Part shown: positions 52,410 to 61,277 of the stretch, piece after piece
Layout: every line of letters starts with the position of its first letter
Numbering within the stretch: the first letter of the stretch is position 1
Assembly: GCA_910585005.1 (NCBI GenBank)
Contig: CAJUCN010000001.1
Location: forward strand, 310,001 to 374,000
Direction of reading: 5' to 3'
Length of the DNA stretch: 64,000 nucleotides
Origin: an uncultured Lachnospiraceae bacterium
GTDB taxonomy: Bacteria; Bacillota; Clostridia; Lachnospirales; Lachnospiraceae
The notes under the pieces: generated by a model
Told to the model about the DNA's origin: nothing
The model's input: the letters and a program-made list of their open reading frames with translations, nothing else
Databases searched by the model: none
Position numbers and translations under genes: made by a program

Positions 52410-53843
52410 TCAGTATTTATCAGTATATCCTAACACCGGCAATTTGACAATCGCTTCCACAACTTTTTCAAACTGCATCCCATGGGAAGCTTTCACTAAA
52501 ATGACATCATCTTTTTTCAAAAGCCCCGAAAGCCTGCTTAACATTTCTTCCCTTTCAGGGAAATAATGAATCTCTATATCTGCCTGCTTTTCTTCCTTTT
52601 GCCGTTTTCCTCTCTCATACATGTGAGCCGAAAGCCTGCCGGCACAGATCAGCAGATCAATCCCTACATCCACTGCATAGGCTCCAAGATCTCCATGAAA
52701 CCGTTCCTGCCCTTCCCCAAGCTCAAACATATCTCCCAAAATAGCCACTTTCCGTCCCTGGACAGTGGCAAGAAGATCCAGCGCCACCTGCATAGATACC
52801 GGGTTTGCATTATAACAATCATCGATCAGCGTACAGCCGGCAAGTTCTATCACATGGCTGCGCCCTCCTACAGACTTTACATGGGAAATCCCTTCCGCAA
52901 CTTCCTTACCATCCAGCCCCATCAAAAATCCCACGCCTGCCGCTGCCAGCGCATTCCTTACCATATGCTCCCCCGGCAGAGGGATTTCCACGGTAATGGT
53001 AAGATCATAATGATTGACCTTTGCATGGATCACCGCCTCCGTGCCATGCAGACCCTTGTTAAGGACGTGGGACGCATAAATTTCGTTGGCTGGATCAAAT
53101 CCGAAATGGAGGGGCGCATGGTTTCCCTTCTGGGAAAGCCCCGATAATTTATCATCATCCCCATTTACCAATATATATCCGTCCGGATCCATAAAATCAA
53201 AGATCTCTGATTTTGCCTGTAAGATTCCATCACGGCTGCCCAGGTTTTCCAGATGGCTTTGCCCAATGTTAGTCATGACACAAAGATCCGGCCTTGCAAT
53301 TTTGCTCAAACGGTGCATTTCCCCAAAATCACTAATCCCCATTTCCAGCACTGCCACCTGGTGCTCCTCCCTGATAGAGAGTACGGTAAGGGGAAGTCCT
53401 ATCTCATTGTTAAAGTTCCCCTGTGTTTTCAGCACAGAGTACTTCTCTGAGAGAACTCCTGCAATAAATTCCTTGGTACTGGTCTTGCCTACACTGCCAG
53501 TAATCCCTACCACCAGGACGGAAAGCTGCCTCCTGTAAAACTCCGCCAGCGCCTGAAGCGCCTTAAAGGAATCTTCCACCAAAATATAAGGAACCTGACA
53601 ATTCTCCGGCTTGCGCTCACAAATCACGCCAAGGGCGCCCTTTCCGGCCACCGAAGAAATAAAACTGTGGCCATCCACCTTTTCTCCCTTCGTTGCAATG
53701 AAAATTCCGCCTTTTTCCATTTTACGGGAATCAATCACCACGCAGGAAGCTTCCCGCGCTGCCAGATCAGCAGAACCCTCCTCCATGCCATATAAAGTTC
53801 CCCTACAAACCATCGCCGCATTGGCAAGCGTTATATTTTTCAT
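52410..53843 (-). CDS. murF: UDP-MurNAc-tripeptide--D-alanyl-D-alanine ligase
   Basis: 477 residues. It adds D-Ala-D-Ala to UDP-MurNAc-tripeptide. The ATP loop is VGITGSVGKTSTKE near 115-128, TQGNFNNEIGLPLT and MGISDFGEM are conserved Mur ligase segments, and LIDDCYNANPVSM is diagnostic of MurF. The gene begins two bases after ddl ends, so substrate synthesis and use are coupled. Confidence 0.96.
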   Translation of the reverse strand: MKNITLANAAMVCRGTLYGMEEGSADLAAREASCVVIDSRKMEKGGIFIATKGEKVDGHSFISSVAGKGALGVICERKPENCQVPYILVEDSFKALQALAEFYRRQLSVLVVGITGSVGKTSTKEFIAGVLSEKYSVLKTQGNFNNEIGLPLTVLSIREEHQVAVLEMGISDFGEMHRLSKIARPDLCVMTNIGQSHLENLGSRDGILQAKSEIFDFMDPDGYILVNGDDDKLSGLSQKGNHAPLHFGFDPANEIYASHVLNKGLHGTEAVIHAKVNHYDLTITVEIPLPGEHMVRNALAAAGVGFLMGLDGKEVAEGISHVKSVGGRSHVIELAGCTLIDDCYNANPVSMQVALDLLATVQGRKVAILGDMFELGEGQERFHGDLGAYAVDVGIDLLICAGRLSAHMYERGKRQKEEKQADIEIHYFPEREEMLSRLSGLLKKDDVILVKASHGMQFEKVVEAIVKLPVLGYTDKY

Positions 53844-53845
53844 CT

Positions 53846-54928
53846 TTATTTCCTTCCCTCAACTGCCGATTGCAGTATTTTTTCACACAGATCCCCAAAA
53901 TTCATTCCCGCCGCCGCCGCTTCCTGAGGCAACAGGGATACGGGCGTCATGCCGGGAAGGGTATTGGCTTCCAGACAGAATATTTCTCCCTCTTCACTCA
54001 TGCGAAAATCCATTCTTGCATAATTTTGGAGCCGCAACGCAAAAAACACCCTTTCTGCACATTCCTGGAGTTCCGCCGCCTTATCTGCTGGAAGATCTGC
54101 AGGACAGGTTTCCACCGTAGCGCCTGGCTGGTATTTATTCTTATAATCGTAAAAACCGGAAAGCGGTACCATTTCAATCACTGGCAGCGCTTTTCCATCC
54201 ATAACTCCTACTGAAAACTCACGTCCTTTTATGTATTGCTCCACAATCACTTCATCGTCATAGGAGAAAGCCTCCTGCAGCGCCGCCTCATAATCCTCTT
54301 TGCCAAAAGCAATAGCAACACCTACGCTGGAGCCGCCACAACATGCCTTCACAATGCATGGAAAAAGGATTTCATCAAAGCCTTGTTCCGGCATTCCCTG
54401 CCCCTTCTTTTGCAGACGGAATCCCTTCGGCGTAGGAATTCCATAATAGGCGAACAATTCCTTGGAGATCCCTTTATTCATAGAAATTGCAGAACTTAAA
54501 TAATCCGCTCCGGTATAAGTGATTCCCATTAAGTCAAAGCATGCCTGTATTTTTCCGTTCTCCCCATTTTCTCCATGGAGCGCCAAAAATACCACATCTG
54601 CATACTGGCAGATAGGGATCACATTAGGTCCAAAAAAGTTCTTTTCCCCGTCGGGACGCATCGCCTTGATCTGCCCAATATCCGGGTTCTTCTCGGAGAT
54701 AGTGCCAAGATCCTTGGCCCAGTCTTTTTCCATGGTAAAAAGCCCCTCCAGATGCCCTTTTTGCAGATCATCCCTTTGCTCTGCATCTTCTCCCTCGTAG
54801 CCCAGATATACGTCCAAAAGAACTGCCTGATGCCCTCTTTCTTTTAATGCCCGGTATATCATGGTGCCAGAGCTTAAGGACACATCTCTCTCCGTGCTGA
54901 TTCCCCCTGCCAAAACTACAATTTTCAT
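53846..54928 (-). CDS. ddl: D-alanine--D-alanine ligase
   Basis: 360 residues of the ATP-grasp fold. The N-terminal LAGGISTERDVSLSSG, VFLALHGENGENGKIQ and C-terminal LEANTLPGMTPVSLLPQ fit Ddl. A region of about 35 residues near 45-80 is longer than in many homologues. It makes the dipeptide that MurF attaches. Nothing in its binding-site motifs suggests a D-lactate or D-serine specificity, although I cannot judge this reliably by eye. Confidence 0.93.
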   Translation of the reverse strand: MKIVVLAGGISTERDVSLSSGTMIYRALKERGHQAVLLDVYLGYEGEDAEQRDDLQKGHLEGLFTMEKDWAKDLGTISEKNPDIGQIKAMRPDGEKNFFGPNVIPICQYADVVFLALHGENGENGKIQACFDLMGITYTGADYLSSAISMNKGISKELFAYYGIPTPKGFRLQKKGQGMPEQGFDEILFPCIVKACCGGSSVGVAIAFGKEDYEAALQEAFSYDDEVIVEQYIKGREFSVGVMDGKALPVIEMVPLSGFYDYKNKYQPGATVETCPADLPADKAAELQECAERVFFALRLQNYARMDFRMSEEGEIFCLEANTLPGMTPVSLLPQEAAAAGMNFGDLCEKILQSAVEGRK

Positions 54929-54972
54929 ATCCCGCCTCCTGTACTGTTTCCTTCAAAATAGTTCTGATTCCC

Positions 54973-56532
54973 TTAACCGTTATTTACAATCTTGCTGAGC
55001 ATAAAGATGAACTTACTATCCGCATCAAACTGTTTCATGATTCCTAATGTTTCATCGATCTGCCTGTAATTGTTCTCTCCTACATCATCAATGTAGCAGA
55101 CTGCCTGGGGATTTCTGCCCATCAAGTAATGAAAGTGATTTTCGATCACACTATCATATTCATGGTTGGCAATCATATAGTCCACCATAGTCAAATACAT
55201 CATATTCTGCAACAGCTTATGATTATGCTCATTCCCCTCCCCTTCCTCCACAAAATACATGGAGCTTTTGGCACTCTCTACGATCTCTTCTGTCTTTTGC
55301 ATGATCTCCTTCGTGATCTCCTCACAGATGCCCAGGCTTACCTGCTGCTTTGTCGAGATATAAGTCACATATCCCCAAAAGGTCACTTCATCCAACTCCT
55401 CCGAAGGACGATCCTTCCTAAAGTAATCTTTAATATATCTATGACAGCTATATAACCCGGAAGCCCGGTACAGCTCCGCTGCTGCCGCAAGCTTCCACGG
55501 ATCCGGATCTTCCGTTTCTTCTCCCTTGTTTAACTCCACATATTTCCATGCACGGTCTGATGCTTTCAGACATTCCTGTGCATAGTCCTTTTCATAATTC
55601 TGATAAAGATAACTGAACTTCGCAAGCACAGCCGCAAACGCTTTTGTTGATTCGATCTCCCCAGGTTCCACATAGGAAACAGGGCCCTTCCCGCCTCCCT
55701 GCTCATAAACCGTCACCCCTTCATAGACCGCGCCAGTTGCAGGATCCTGCATTTTCAGAAGCCATTCAATCTCATAGCGCACTTCATCCAAAATATCAGG
55801 GATGCCATTACCGCTTTCAGGAATTCCCATATCGTCTCCAAAAGAATCTGCGTATAGTTCCAATGCCAGCAGCATAACCCCAATGCTTTTTGCCGCCATC
55901 GGCACGTCCTTTGATCCCACCTCATCCTGATGCCATCCTCCCATCACATCCAAAGATACGGAAATATCCTCCCTGAGCACAGCGTTTCCCGTATGACATG
56001 CATTGTGTGCCCGTTCCCCGGCAAACTCATTGGTAAGGGACATGCCGCACCGGTTATAATAATACTGCCGGCAGGCTTCACGAAACACCTGGGCGTACAA
56101 GTCATCCCCCACCTGAAAGGAATAGGATCTTCCAAGAAAGGGAGCTTCCAAATAATAAGTCCCTGGCTTCGTGAGGGCGGAAAAATCTCCATAACCAAAG
56201 TATTCCCCTTTTTCTTCCTGATATATCTCGTCCTCCGTAACCCCGATCAAAACCGTTTCCCTGGTATCTTCGTTGATCACATAAAACTCTGTCGGTAATT
56301 CCTTGCTGTTAAAAAATGCCGTTTTGTTCCTGCCCGTTATGTACCCCAATTGATTGACCAGTATATTCGGAGAACTTTCCGGAACCTCATAGGCAAGGTC
56401 AGGCTCTTTTTCCATGCTGGTGATCCCTGGCGTTTCCTCCCTGGCATCCTCAATAACCGGCGGCATACTACAGCCGGCTAAGATCAAAGCCAGGCCGGCT
56501 GCCGCCACTTTTTTTATCCCGTTACAAATCAT
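54973..56532 (-). CDS. GH9-like lipoprotein lacking the usual catalytic motif
   Basis: About 519 residues. Signal peptide ending in lipobox LAGC, then a cellulase N-terminal Ig-like domain (ILVNQLGYITGRNKTAFF) and an (alpha/alpha)6 barrel of the GH9 type (GIPDILDEVRYEIEWLLKMQ). The GH9 nucleophile region normally reads GGWYDAGD; here it is GGWHQDEVGSKDV, so the catalytic aspartates are displaced or lost. The C-terminal glutamate motif is also not evident, although YLMGRNPQAV remains. I chose ATG 56532, with GGGAG just upstream, over 56547. It may have changed specificity or be a binding protein rather than a cellulase. Confidence 0.72.
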   Translation of the reverse strand: MICNGIKKVAAAGLALILAGCSMPPVIEDAREETPGITSMEKEPDLAYEVPESSPNILVNQLGYITGRNKTAFFNSKELPTEFYVINEDTRETVLIGVTEDEIYQEEKGEYFGYGDFSALTKPGTYYLEAPFLGRSYSFQVGDDLYAQVFREACRQYYYNRCGMSLTNEFAGERAHNACHTGNAVLREDISVSLDVMGGWHQDEVGSKDVPMAAKSIGVMLLALELYADSFGDDMGIPESGNGIPDILDEVRYEIEWLLKMQDPATGAVYEGVTVYEQGGGKGPVSYVEPGEIESTKAFAAVLAKFSYLYQNYEKDYAQECLKASDRAWKYVELNKGEETEDPDPWKLAAAAELYRASGLYSCHRYIKDYFRKDRPSEELDEVTFWGYVTYISTKQQVSLGICEEITKEIMQKTEEIVESAKSSMYFVEEGEGNEHNHKLLQNMMYLTMVDYMIANHEYDSVIENHFHYLMGRNPQAVCYIDDVGENNYRQIDETLGIMKQFDADSKFIFMLSKIVNNG

Positions 56533-56592
56533 GATCTCCCTTTGCATTTCCTTTCCGTATTTACCCTAAGTGGATAAGGGCCGCCTTTGATA

Positions 56593-57789
56593 TTATACAT
56601 TTTTTTTACTGGCAGGTAAAGGAAAGCTTTCATCTGCATACACGATTCTTCCGTCGATCATCGTACACATACATTTTGCTTCCACCTGAATAGGCAGTTT
56701 ATCAAAGATCACCACATCCGCATCCTTTCCCACCTCCAAAGAACCTACCCGGTGATCCATTCTGCAGATCTGCGCCGGATATAGCGTAATCGATTTTAAC
56801 GCCTCCATTTCATCCATTCCGGACTTTACCGCAAGGCCGGCACAGATGGGCAGGGATTGGATCAGGGATACCGGATGGTCCGTTGTAATCGCTGTTTTGA
56901 CACCCTCTTTATTTAAGATCCCCACTGTTTTAAAAGCCATATTCTGCACCTCAATCTTGCTTCTGCTAGCCAGATCTGGCCCTACAATTGCAGGAAAGCC
57001 GGATTCTTTCACTTTTTCCGCAATCAAATGTCCCTCACTGCAGTGATCCAGTGTCATAGAAAGCCCAAATTCCTTGGCAATCCGAATCGCAGTCTGAATA
57101 TCATCAGCACGGTGCACATGGGCTTTTAACGGAATTTTCCCTTCAAATACCGGAACCCATGCCTCATAATGAAAGTCTTCTTCCTCCCGTTTCATGGAAA
57201 CGCATTTCTTTTCATAATACTTTCTAGCCTGAAACAACTCTTCCCGGAGCATTGCTGCAATGGCCATTCTGGTGGCCGGAGATTTATCCTGGCCGGAATA
57301 ATTCACTTTAGGATTTTCCCCAAAAGCAATCTTCATTGCCGCCGGAGAAAGCGCCAGCATATCGTCAATACATCTCCCATGGGTCTTTACAAAACAAAAA
57401 GTGCCTCCCACCACATTCGCGCTGCCTGGACCGATCATAGCCGATGTGATCCCCGCCTTTAACGCATCATCAAAAGCCGCATCCATGGGATTGATAGCAT
57501 CCAGCGCCCGAAGCTGGGGCGTGATGGGATCCACCGTCTCATTGCAGTCATCTCCCTCCATGCCTTTCTTTTCTTCTGTGATTCCCATATGGCAATGAGC
57601 CTCGATCAGCCCCGGCATTACAATATGGCCAAGGGCATTGATCACTGTGGTATTTTCCAGCAAAGGAAAAGGGGCGCCATTTACCATAGGCCCCAATCCA
57701 GTTATTTTTCCTTCTTCAATACAAAGATACCCCTTTTCCCATATTTCGCCGGCCATTGTAATTACTTTACCGCCAATAATATATATCAT
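56593..57789 (-). CDS. Metal-dependent amidohydrolase
   Basis: 398 residues with the composite beta-sandwich and TIM barrel. Metal ligands are seen in LIEAHCHMG near 64-66, a histidine in LKAHVHRADD, one in LDHCSEGH and the aspartate in TTDHPVSL near 310. It belongs to the imidazolonepropionase/dihydropyrimidinase-like group. The substrate cannot be read. No histidine or pyrimidine catabolic genes adjoin it; it lies between the GH9-like and sporulation genes on the same strand. Confidence 0.85.
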   Translation of the reverse strand: MIYIIGGKVITMAGEIWEKGYLCIEEGKITGLGPMVNGAPFPLLENTTVINALGHIVMPGLIEAHCHMGITEEKKGMEGDDCNETVDPITPQLRALDAINPMDAAFDDALKAGITSAMIGPGSANVVGGTFCFVKTHGRCIDDMLALSPAAMKIAFGENPKVNYSGQDKSPATRMAIAAMLREELFQARKYYEKKCVSMKREEEDFHYEAWVPVFEGKIPLKAHVHRADDIQTAIRIAKEFGLSMTLDHCSEGHLIAEKVKESGFPAIVGPDLASRSKIEVQNMAFKTVGILNKEGVKTAITTDHPVSLIQSLPICAGLAVKSGMDEMEALKSITLYPAQICRMDHRVGSLEVGKDADVVIFDKLPIQVEAKCMCTMIDGRIVYADESFPLPASKKNV

Positions 57790-57811
57790 GATACCAGACC
57801 TCTTATACAGA

Positions 57812-58717
57812 TTAATTTAATTTCATCATAGGGTTGACCGGTTCGCCATCTTTGGTAAGTTTAAAGTAAACGTTGGTGCCTTCCACGGAAAAATATTTTG
57901 TAGGCGAAGCGACTTCTGCAATAATATCCCCTGCCGATACATAGCTGCCCTCCGATACAAGAATATTGGCCAACTGCCCGTAAGTGGCTTCATAACCGCC
58001 TCCTAGTTCCATGGTAACGGCATGACCGATCTGAGGATCCTGAAAAACACTTTTTACTTTCCCTGCTGATGCAGAGGTGATAAGATCACCTTCATTTGCC
58101 TGTATGATAATTGCCGGGTTATACTTATACTGTTGCAGGGTAGAGAAATACACGGTCTTGTCCATGCTGTAATTTACCAGAATATTTCCCACGATGGGCC
58201 ATAGCAAGGTGTCTGAATCGCTAAAAGTAAGCGCAGGCTGCATGGCTGTAGATAATGCCGGGGTTCCTTCTCCTCCCTCATCTTCTTTGATCTCTTCACC
58301 GGAAGGGCTTTTAGAAGCTTCTTTTTTTTCTTCTTCTACCTTTTCCTCTTCCTTTTTCTCCTCCCGTGCTTCCTCCGCCCCTTCTGACATACTATCGCTT
58401 TCAGACTGGTGTGGATTTTCTACTTTTTTGGAATTGGTTTCCTGAAAATACGGATCATAATCAAGATCATCCGCCAGCGAAGCTTCACCAGCAATCTTTT
58501 GGGTCAACTGTGTATCATCCTCCTGTGCAAAGCCGGTGGCTGTATTATTTTCAATGGCGCTTAAATCCACCACATAACCTTCATCCTGGCGGCCGTTATC
58601 TCTTCCCAGCCACAAACCTGTCGCTGTCAGCGATCCCAAAACCAGTACTGACGAGGCAATCATAAGAAACCGTTCTTTTGAAAAACTTCTTCTGCGTCTT
58701 CTTCTCATCTTAATCAC
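57812..58717 (-). CDS. SpoIIQ-like membrane protein with inactive LytM/M23 domain
   Basis: About 301 residues. A basic N-terminus and one membrane segment (about 18-38) are followed by an acidic Glu/Lys-rich linker (95-145) and a LytM domain at about 175-295. The domain lacks its zinc ligands: the HxGxD region reads YNPAIII, the YxHL motif reads YGQL and the LHFE motif reads VYFKL. B. subtilis SpoIIQ is also a catalytically dead LytM protein that binds SpoIIIAH across the engulfment septum, and the adjacent spoIID supports this call. Start GTG 58717 or ATG 58708. Confidence 0.78.
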   Translation of the reverse strand: MIKMRRRRRRSFSKERFLMIASSVLVLGSLTATGLWLGRDNGRQDEGYVVDLSAIENNTATGFAQEDDTQLTQKIAGEASLADDLDYDPYFQETNSKKVENPHQSESDSMSEGAEEAREEKKEEEKVEEEKKEASKSPSGEEIKEDEGGEGTPALSTAMQPALTFSDSDTLLWPIVGNILVNYSMDKTVYFSTLQQYKYNPAIIIQANEGDLITSASAGKVKSVFQDPQIGHAVTMELGGGYEATYGQLANILVSEGSYVSAGDIIAEVASPTKYFSVEGTNVYFKLTKDGEPVNPMMKLN

Positions 58718-58764
58718 TTATCTCCTTTCAGTTCTTATGGATAGTTTTGCCCCTTTTTCCTTCT

Positions 58765-59769
58765 TTATTCAAATTTTGAAATTGTTGCCTCCTCAAAAAA
58801 ATAATTTAATATTTCTGTAAAATTTTTTCCCTCCTTTGCCATCTCATTGGCGGCAAACTGGCTCATTCCCATGCCATGGCCTCTTCCCCTTACGGAAAAA
58901 GATATGATCTTCTCCTCTTCCTCTATATGAAAACTGGCGGATGGAAGCATGTAAGCTAAACGCATTTGTTCTCCTGACACAAATTCTCCTTCTCTTTTTG
59001 CATAGAGCACATACCCCGCACGATCCCGATACAAGACCGTATCTGCCCCTTCCGTCTCCTTTCTTATCCTTTCATCTATTAGCAATTCTTCCTCCGTGAC
59101 CGGATCCTTAATACACTCTTCCCATATCCTTTCAAATTCCTGATCATAAAAGCTGATCCTGTCTGCATAATCCGGGGAAAGAAAATCTTTCTCACAAAGC
59201 ACCGTCTTTAAATAAGGGTATTCCAAAAGTTTCAGCTCACCCCCGTCTCTTGTAGCTCCATTGCTGACGGCAAAATAAGCCCCATTTACAGGGCTTCCAT
59301 CGTAAGCCAAATAAATGCCTCCGGTCTGGGCCGTGGCCTGCAAAAACTTTTCCGACACTGTGCCGCTCCCATAATCCTCGTCTGCCAGATAAATGTCCCG
59401 GCTCCCTTCCTGTCCCTTTTTCCTTGAAAGGATCCCCGAACGAACCAATACTGCCTGGGCTTTCAAAGCTTCCATCTCATAATCGCCATCAATGCTTCTG
59501 GAAAGCTTATCTGCCACATAAATTTCCAAAGGAATGCGCTCTGTCCCCACCCCCGTCTCGTTGTACACATACACATGACTGCCGGACAGTTGTTCTTTCA
59601 TGCACTCCTTTTCTATATTTTCCATACTGCTTTGAAAATTTCCGAAGAAAAACGTAAATAGATAAGGGATTAGAAACAAAAGTAAAAGAACCGTTCCAAG
59701 GCTTCTGATCGATAACCCGGTTACGATTCTTTTACTTTTGACAGTTTGAAACACTCTAAGTTTTTTCAT
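58765..59769 (-). CDS. spoIID: Stage II sporulation protein D (lytic transglycosylase)
   Basis: 334 residues. One membrane segment (about 24-44) and the SpoIID catalytic domain. The catalytic glutamate is E100 in YEMEALKAQAVLVRSG, and the C-terminal signature is SVRGRGHGMGMSQFAANEMA. It cleaves denuded glycan strands during engulfment, together with SpoIIP and SpoIIM. It precedes the spoIIQ-like gene. The ribosome binding site is partly enclosed by a predicted hairpin. Confidence 0.93.
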   Translation of the reverse strand: MKKLRVFQTVKSKRIVTGLSIRSLGTVLLLLFLIPYLFTFFFGNFQSSMENIEKECMKEQLSGSHVYVYNETGVGTERIPLEIYVADKLSRSIDGDYEMEALKAQAVLVRSGILSRKKGQEGSRDIYLADEDYGSGTVSEKFLQATAQTGGIYLAYDGSPVNGAYFAVSNGATRDGGELKLLEYPYLKTVLCEKDFLSPDYADRISFYDQEFERIWEECIKDPVTEEELLIDERIRKETEGADTVLYRDRAGYVLYAKREGEFVSGEQMRLAYMLPSASFHIEEEEKIISFSVRGRGHGMGMSQFAANEMAKEGKNFTEILNYFFEEATISKFE

Positions 59770-59771
59770 AA

Positions 59772-59804
59772 GGCACCTCTATATCCTATCTTATGTAAGG
59801 TGCC
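59772..59804 (-). promoter_or_regulatory. Hairpin covering the spoIID ribosome binding site
   Basis: GGCACCT and AGGTGCC (59798-59804 and 59772-59778) form a seven-base perfect stem with a 19-base loop in the mRNA. The right arm contains the AGAGGTG ribosome binding site two bases before ATG 59769. Confidence 0.45.
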
Positions 59805-59854
59805 ACTCATTCATTCGTTGTTACGCCGCCATTTGCATATTATGGGGTTGTATG

Positions 59855-61024
59855 CTATGCCGTTTGCGAAAATCCTGTATCCTCCTTCCCATGCAGCGCC
59901 ATATCCACATGCTGGATTGTGCCCACTGCCCCGCTTTCATACAAAAAAATACCTGTTTTTCTGATCAGTGCATTGGTCTGGTTATTTTCTCCTGTCAGCG
60001 TGAAGTCCGTGGAAGCATTTTGAAGACAGATCGCACCAATTCCCTTTTCAGCCAAAGAGTAAAGCTGCTTGTTCCCATTTTCGTCCAACGCCCAAATCTT
60101 TAGTTTATCCCAGATCTCATCGCCTTCATCAATAAATCCATTGTGATCCGTATCGTAAGCAGCAAGATCCTCAAAACCATTCCCTGATTTCGCCCCGAAC
60201 AGTTCATTTCCATCATTGATCACGCCATCGCCATTTTTGTCAAGCGCCAAAAAACCGCTCCTTGCCGAAAGCTCATTGATCTCATCCAACTCTCCATCCC
60301 CGTCAAGATCAAACAAAAAAGTCTGGTCTGAAAGTTCGGCAATATTTCCGTCCAGGTTGATGACCAGCGGATCGCATACCGCTGTCTTTCGCATGGTTAT
60401 CGTTTCCTCATAATACTCCTGGAAGCTTCGGCTCATCTCCAAATTCAGGTTAAAGCTTATTTCCCTTCCATCAGCGCATTTAACGGTTCCCTGGGTGGAA
60501 AATCCTGTGCTCTCCGTTTCCTCATGATAGTACTGCCTGGTCAATTGATAGCTACGCAGGTTTACGCTGGGCCCAAAAAGCAGATCCTGTGAAGATAAAC
60601 TTTGCGTATTTTTGCTGCTTTGATCCGTCTCTCCCTCTCCGGAAAGTTCCTGATCCCAGACACTGTTTCTTTTCCTTCCCGGAAAAAGAATATCCATCAA
60701 AAAGACAATACACTGCTGCCTGATATCCCGAAGCTGCTTGTTGGCATCTGCAGAATTGGCATTCCGGATATTCCCGATTCCAAAAGGCCGTAGCCTGGAC
60801 TGCATTTCTTCCAACCGGTCCTGCAGATTTCCGGCCGCATTTCCCTTTTCTTTCGCCTGCTGCTGACCCCCATTCGTTCCAAGCAGATTATTGCCAAACA
60901 GGGCACCGGTTCCGTCCTTAAGTCCCTGCCGTCCATTTGTAATGATCAGTCTGTTTACTCTTCCTGATACGGAAGAATATCTTCTGGCGGATTCCATTCC
61001 TATGCTGCTGGAATCTATTCGCAT
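59855..61024 (-). CDS. Protein with an RTX-exoprotein-type EF-hand calcium module
   Basis: 389 residues, no signal peptide or membrane segment. The C-terminal half (about 225-335) carries three calcium loops, DLDGDGELDEINE, DKNGDGVINDGNE and DTDHNGFIDEGDE, the link ELFGAKSGNGFEDLAAYD, and the end WALDENGNKQLYSLAEKGIG. This order recalls a module seen in large RTX and VCBS exoproteins of Gram-negative bacteria. The N-terminal half is predicted helical and not recognised. GGAGGAAGG precedes the ATG. It lies just upstream of spoIID on the same strand; a link with sporulation is only positional. Confidence 0.72.
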   Translation of the reverse strand: MRIDSSSIGMESARRYSSVSGRVNRLIITNGRQGLKDGTGALFGNNLLGTNGGQQQAKEKGNAAGNLQDRLEEMQSRLRPFGIGNIRNANSADANKQLRDIRQQCIVFLMDILFPGRKRNSVWDQELSGEGETDQSSKNTQSLSSQDLLFGPSVNLRSYQLTRQYYHEETESTGFSTQGTVKCADGREISFNLNLEMSRSFQEYYEETITMRKTAVCDPLVINLDGNIAELSDQTFLFDLDGDGELDEINELSARSGFLALDKNGDGVINDGNELFGAKSGNGFEDLAAYDTDHNGFIDEGDEIWDKLKIWALDENGNKQLYSLAEKGIGAICLQNASTDFTLTGENNQTNALIRKTGIFLYESGAVGTIQHVDMALHGKEDTGFSQTA

Positions 61025-61248
61025 CCTTCCTCCTTCTCAAGTCCCTTGCCTCTATTTCCCCTCCCTGATCCATAAAAACAAAAATGATACACATGAAGGC
61101 TGTCCTTTTCCTTCTGTATACCATCCGTGGCGACTAAATACATATTTTGCAGAATGCCCTGGCCATAGGTACCTGCATTATATTTATCGACTGGTTTGCA
61201 AAATAATTTAGTCTGCTGCATATGCATTAATAGTAATCATCAATATTC

Positions 61249-61263
61249 GCGTATGTTATACGC
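61249..61263 (+). promoter_or_regulatory. Palindrome upstream of the DUF368 gene
   Basis: GCGTAT-GTT-ATACGC, a perfect 6-3-6 palindrome, ends 14 bases before the DUF368 ATG and six bases before its GAGG site. It could be an operator or a short leader hairpin. The rest of the 250-base spacer 61025-61277 shows no gene with a ribosome binding site. Confidence 0.4.
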
Positions 61264-61277
61264 AGAAATGAGGTTTT

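Noticed and set aside
51623..52447. Plus-strand open frame of 274 codons opposite plsC
   Set aside because: It is antisense to plsC, which has both acyltransferase motifs, and it runs through the plsC terminator.
61015..61227. 70-codon minus-strand frame upstream of the EF-hand gene
   Set aside because: No ribosome binding site, overlaps the start and ribosome binding site of the EF-hand gene, and no recognisable sequence.
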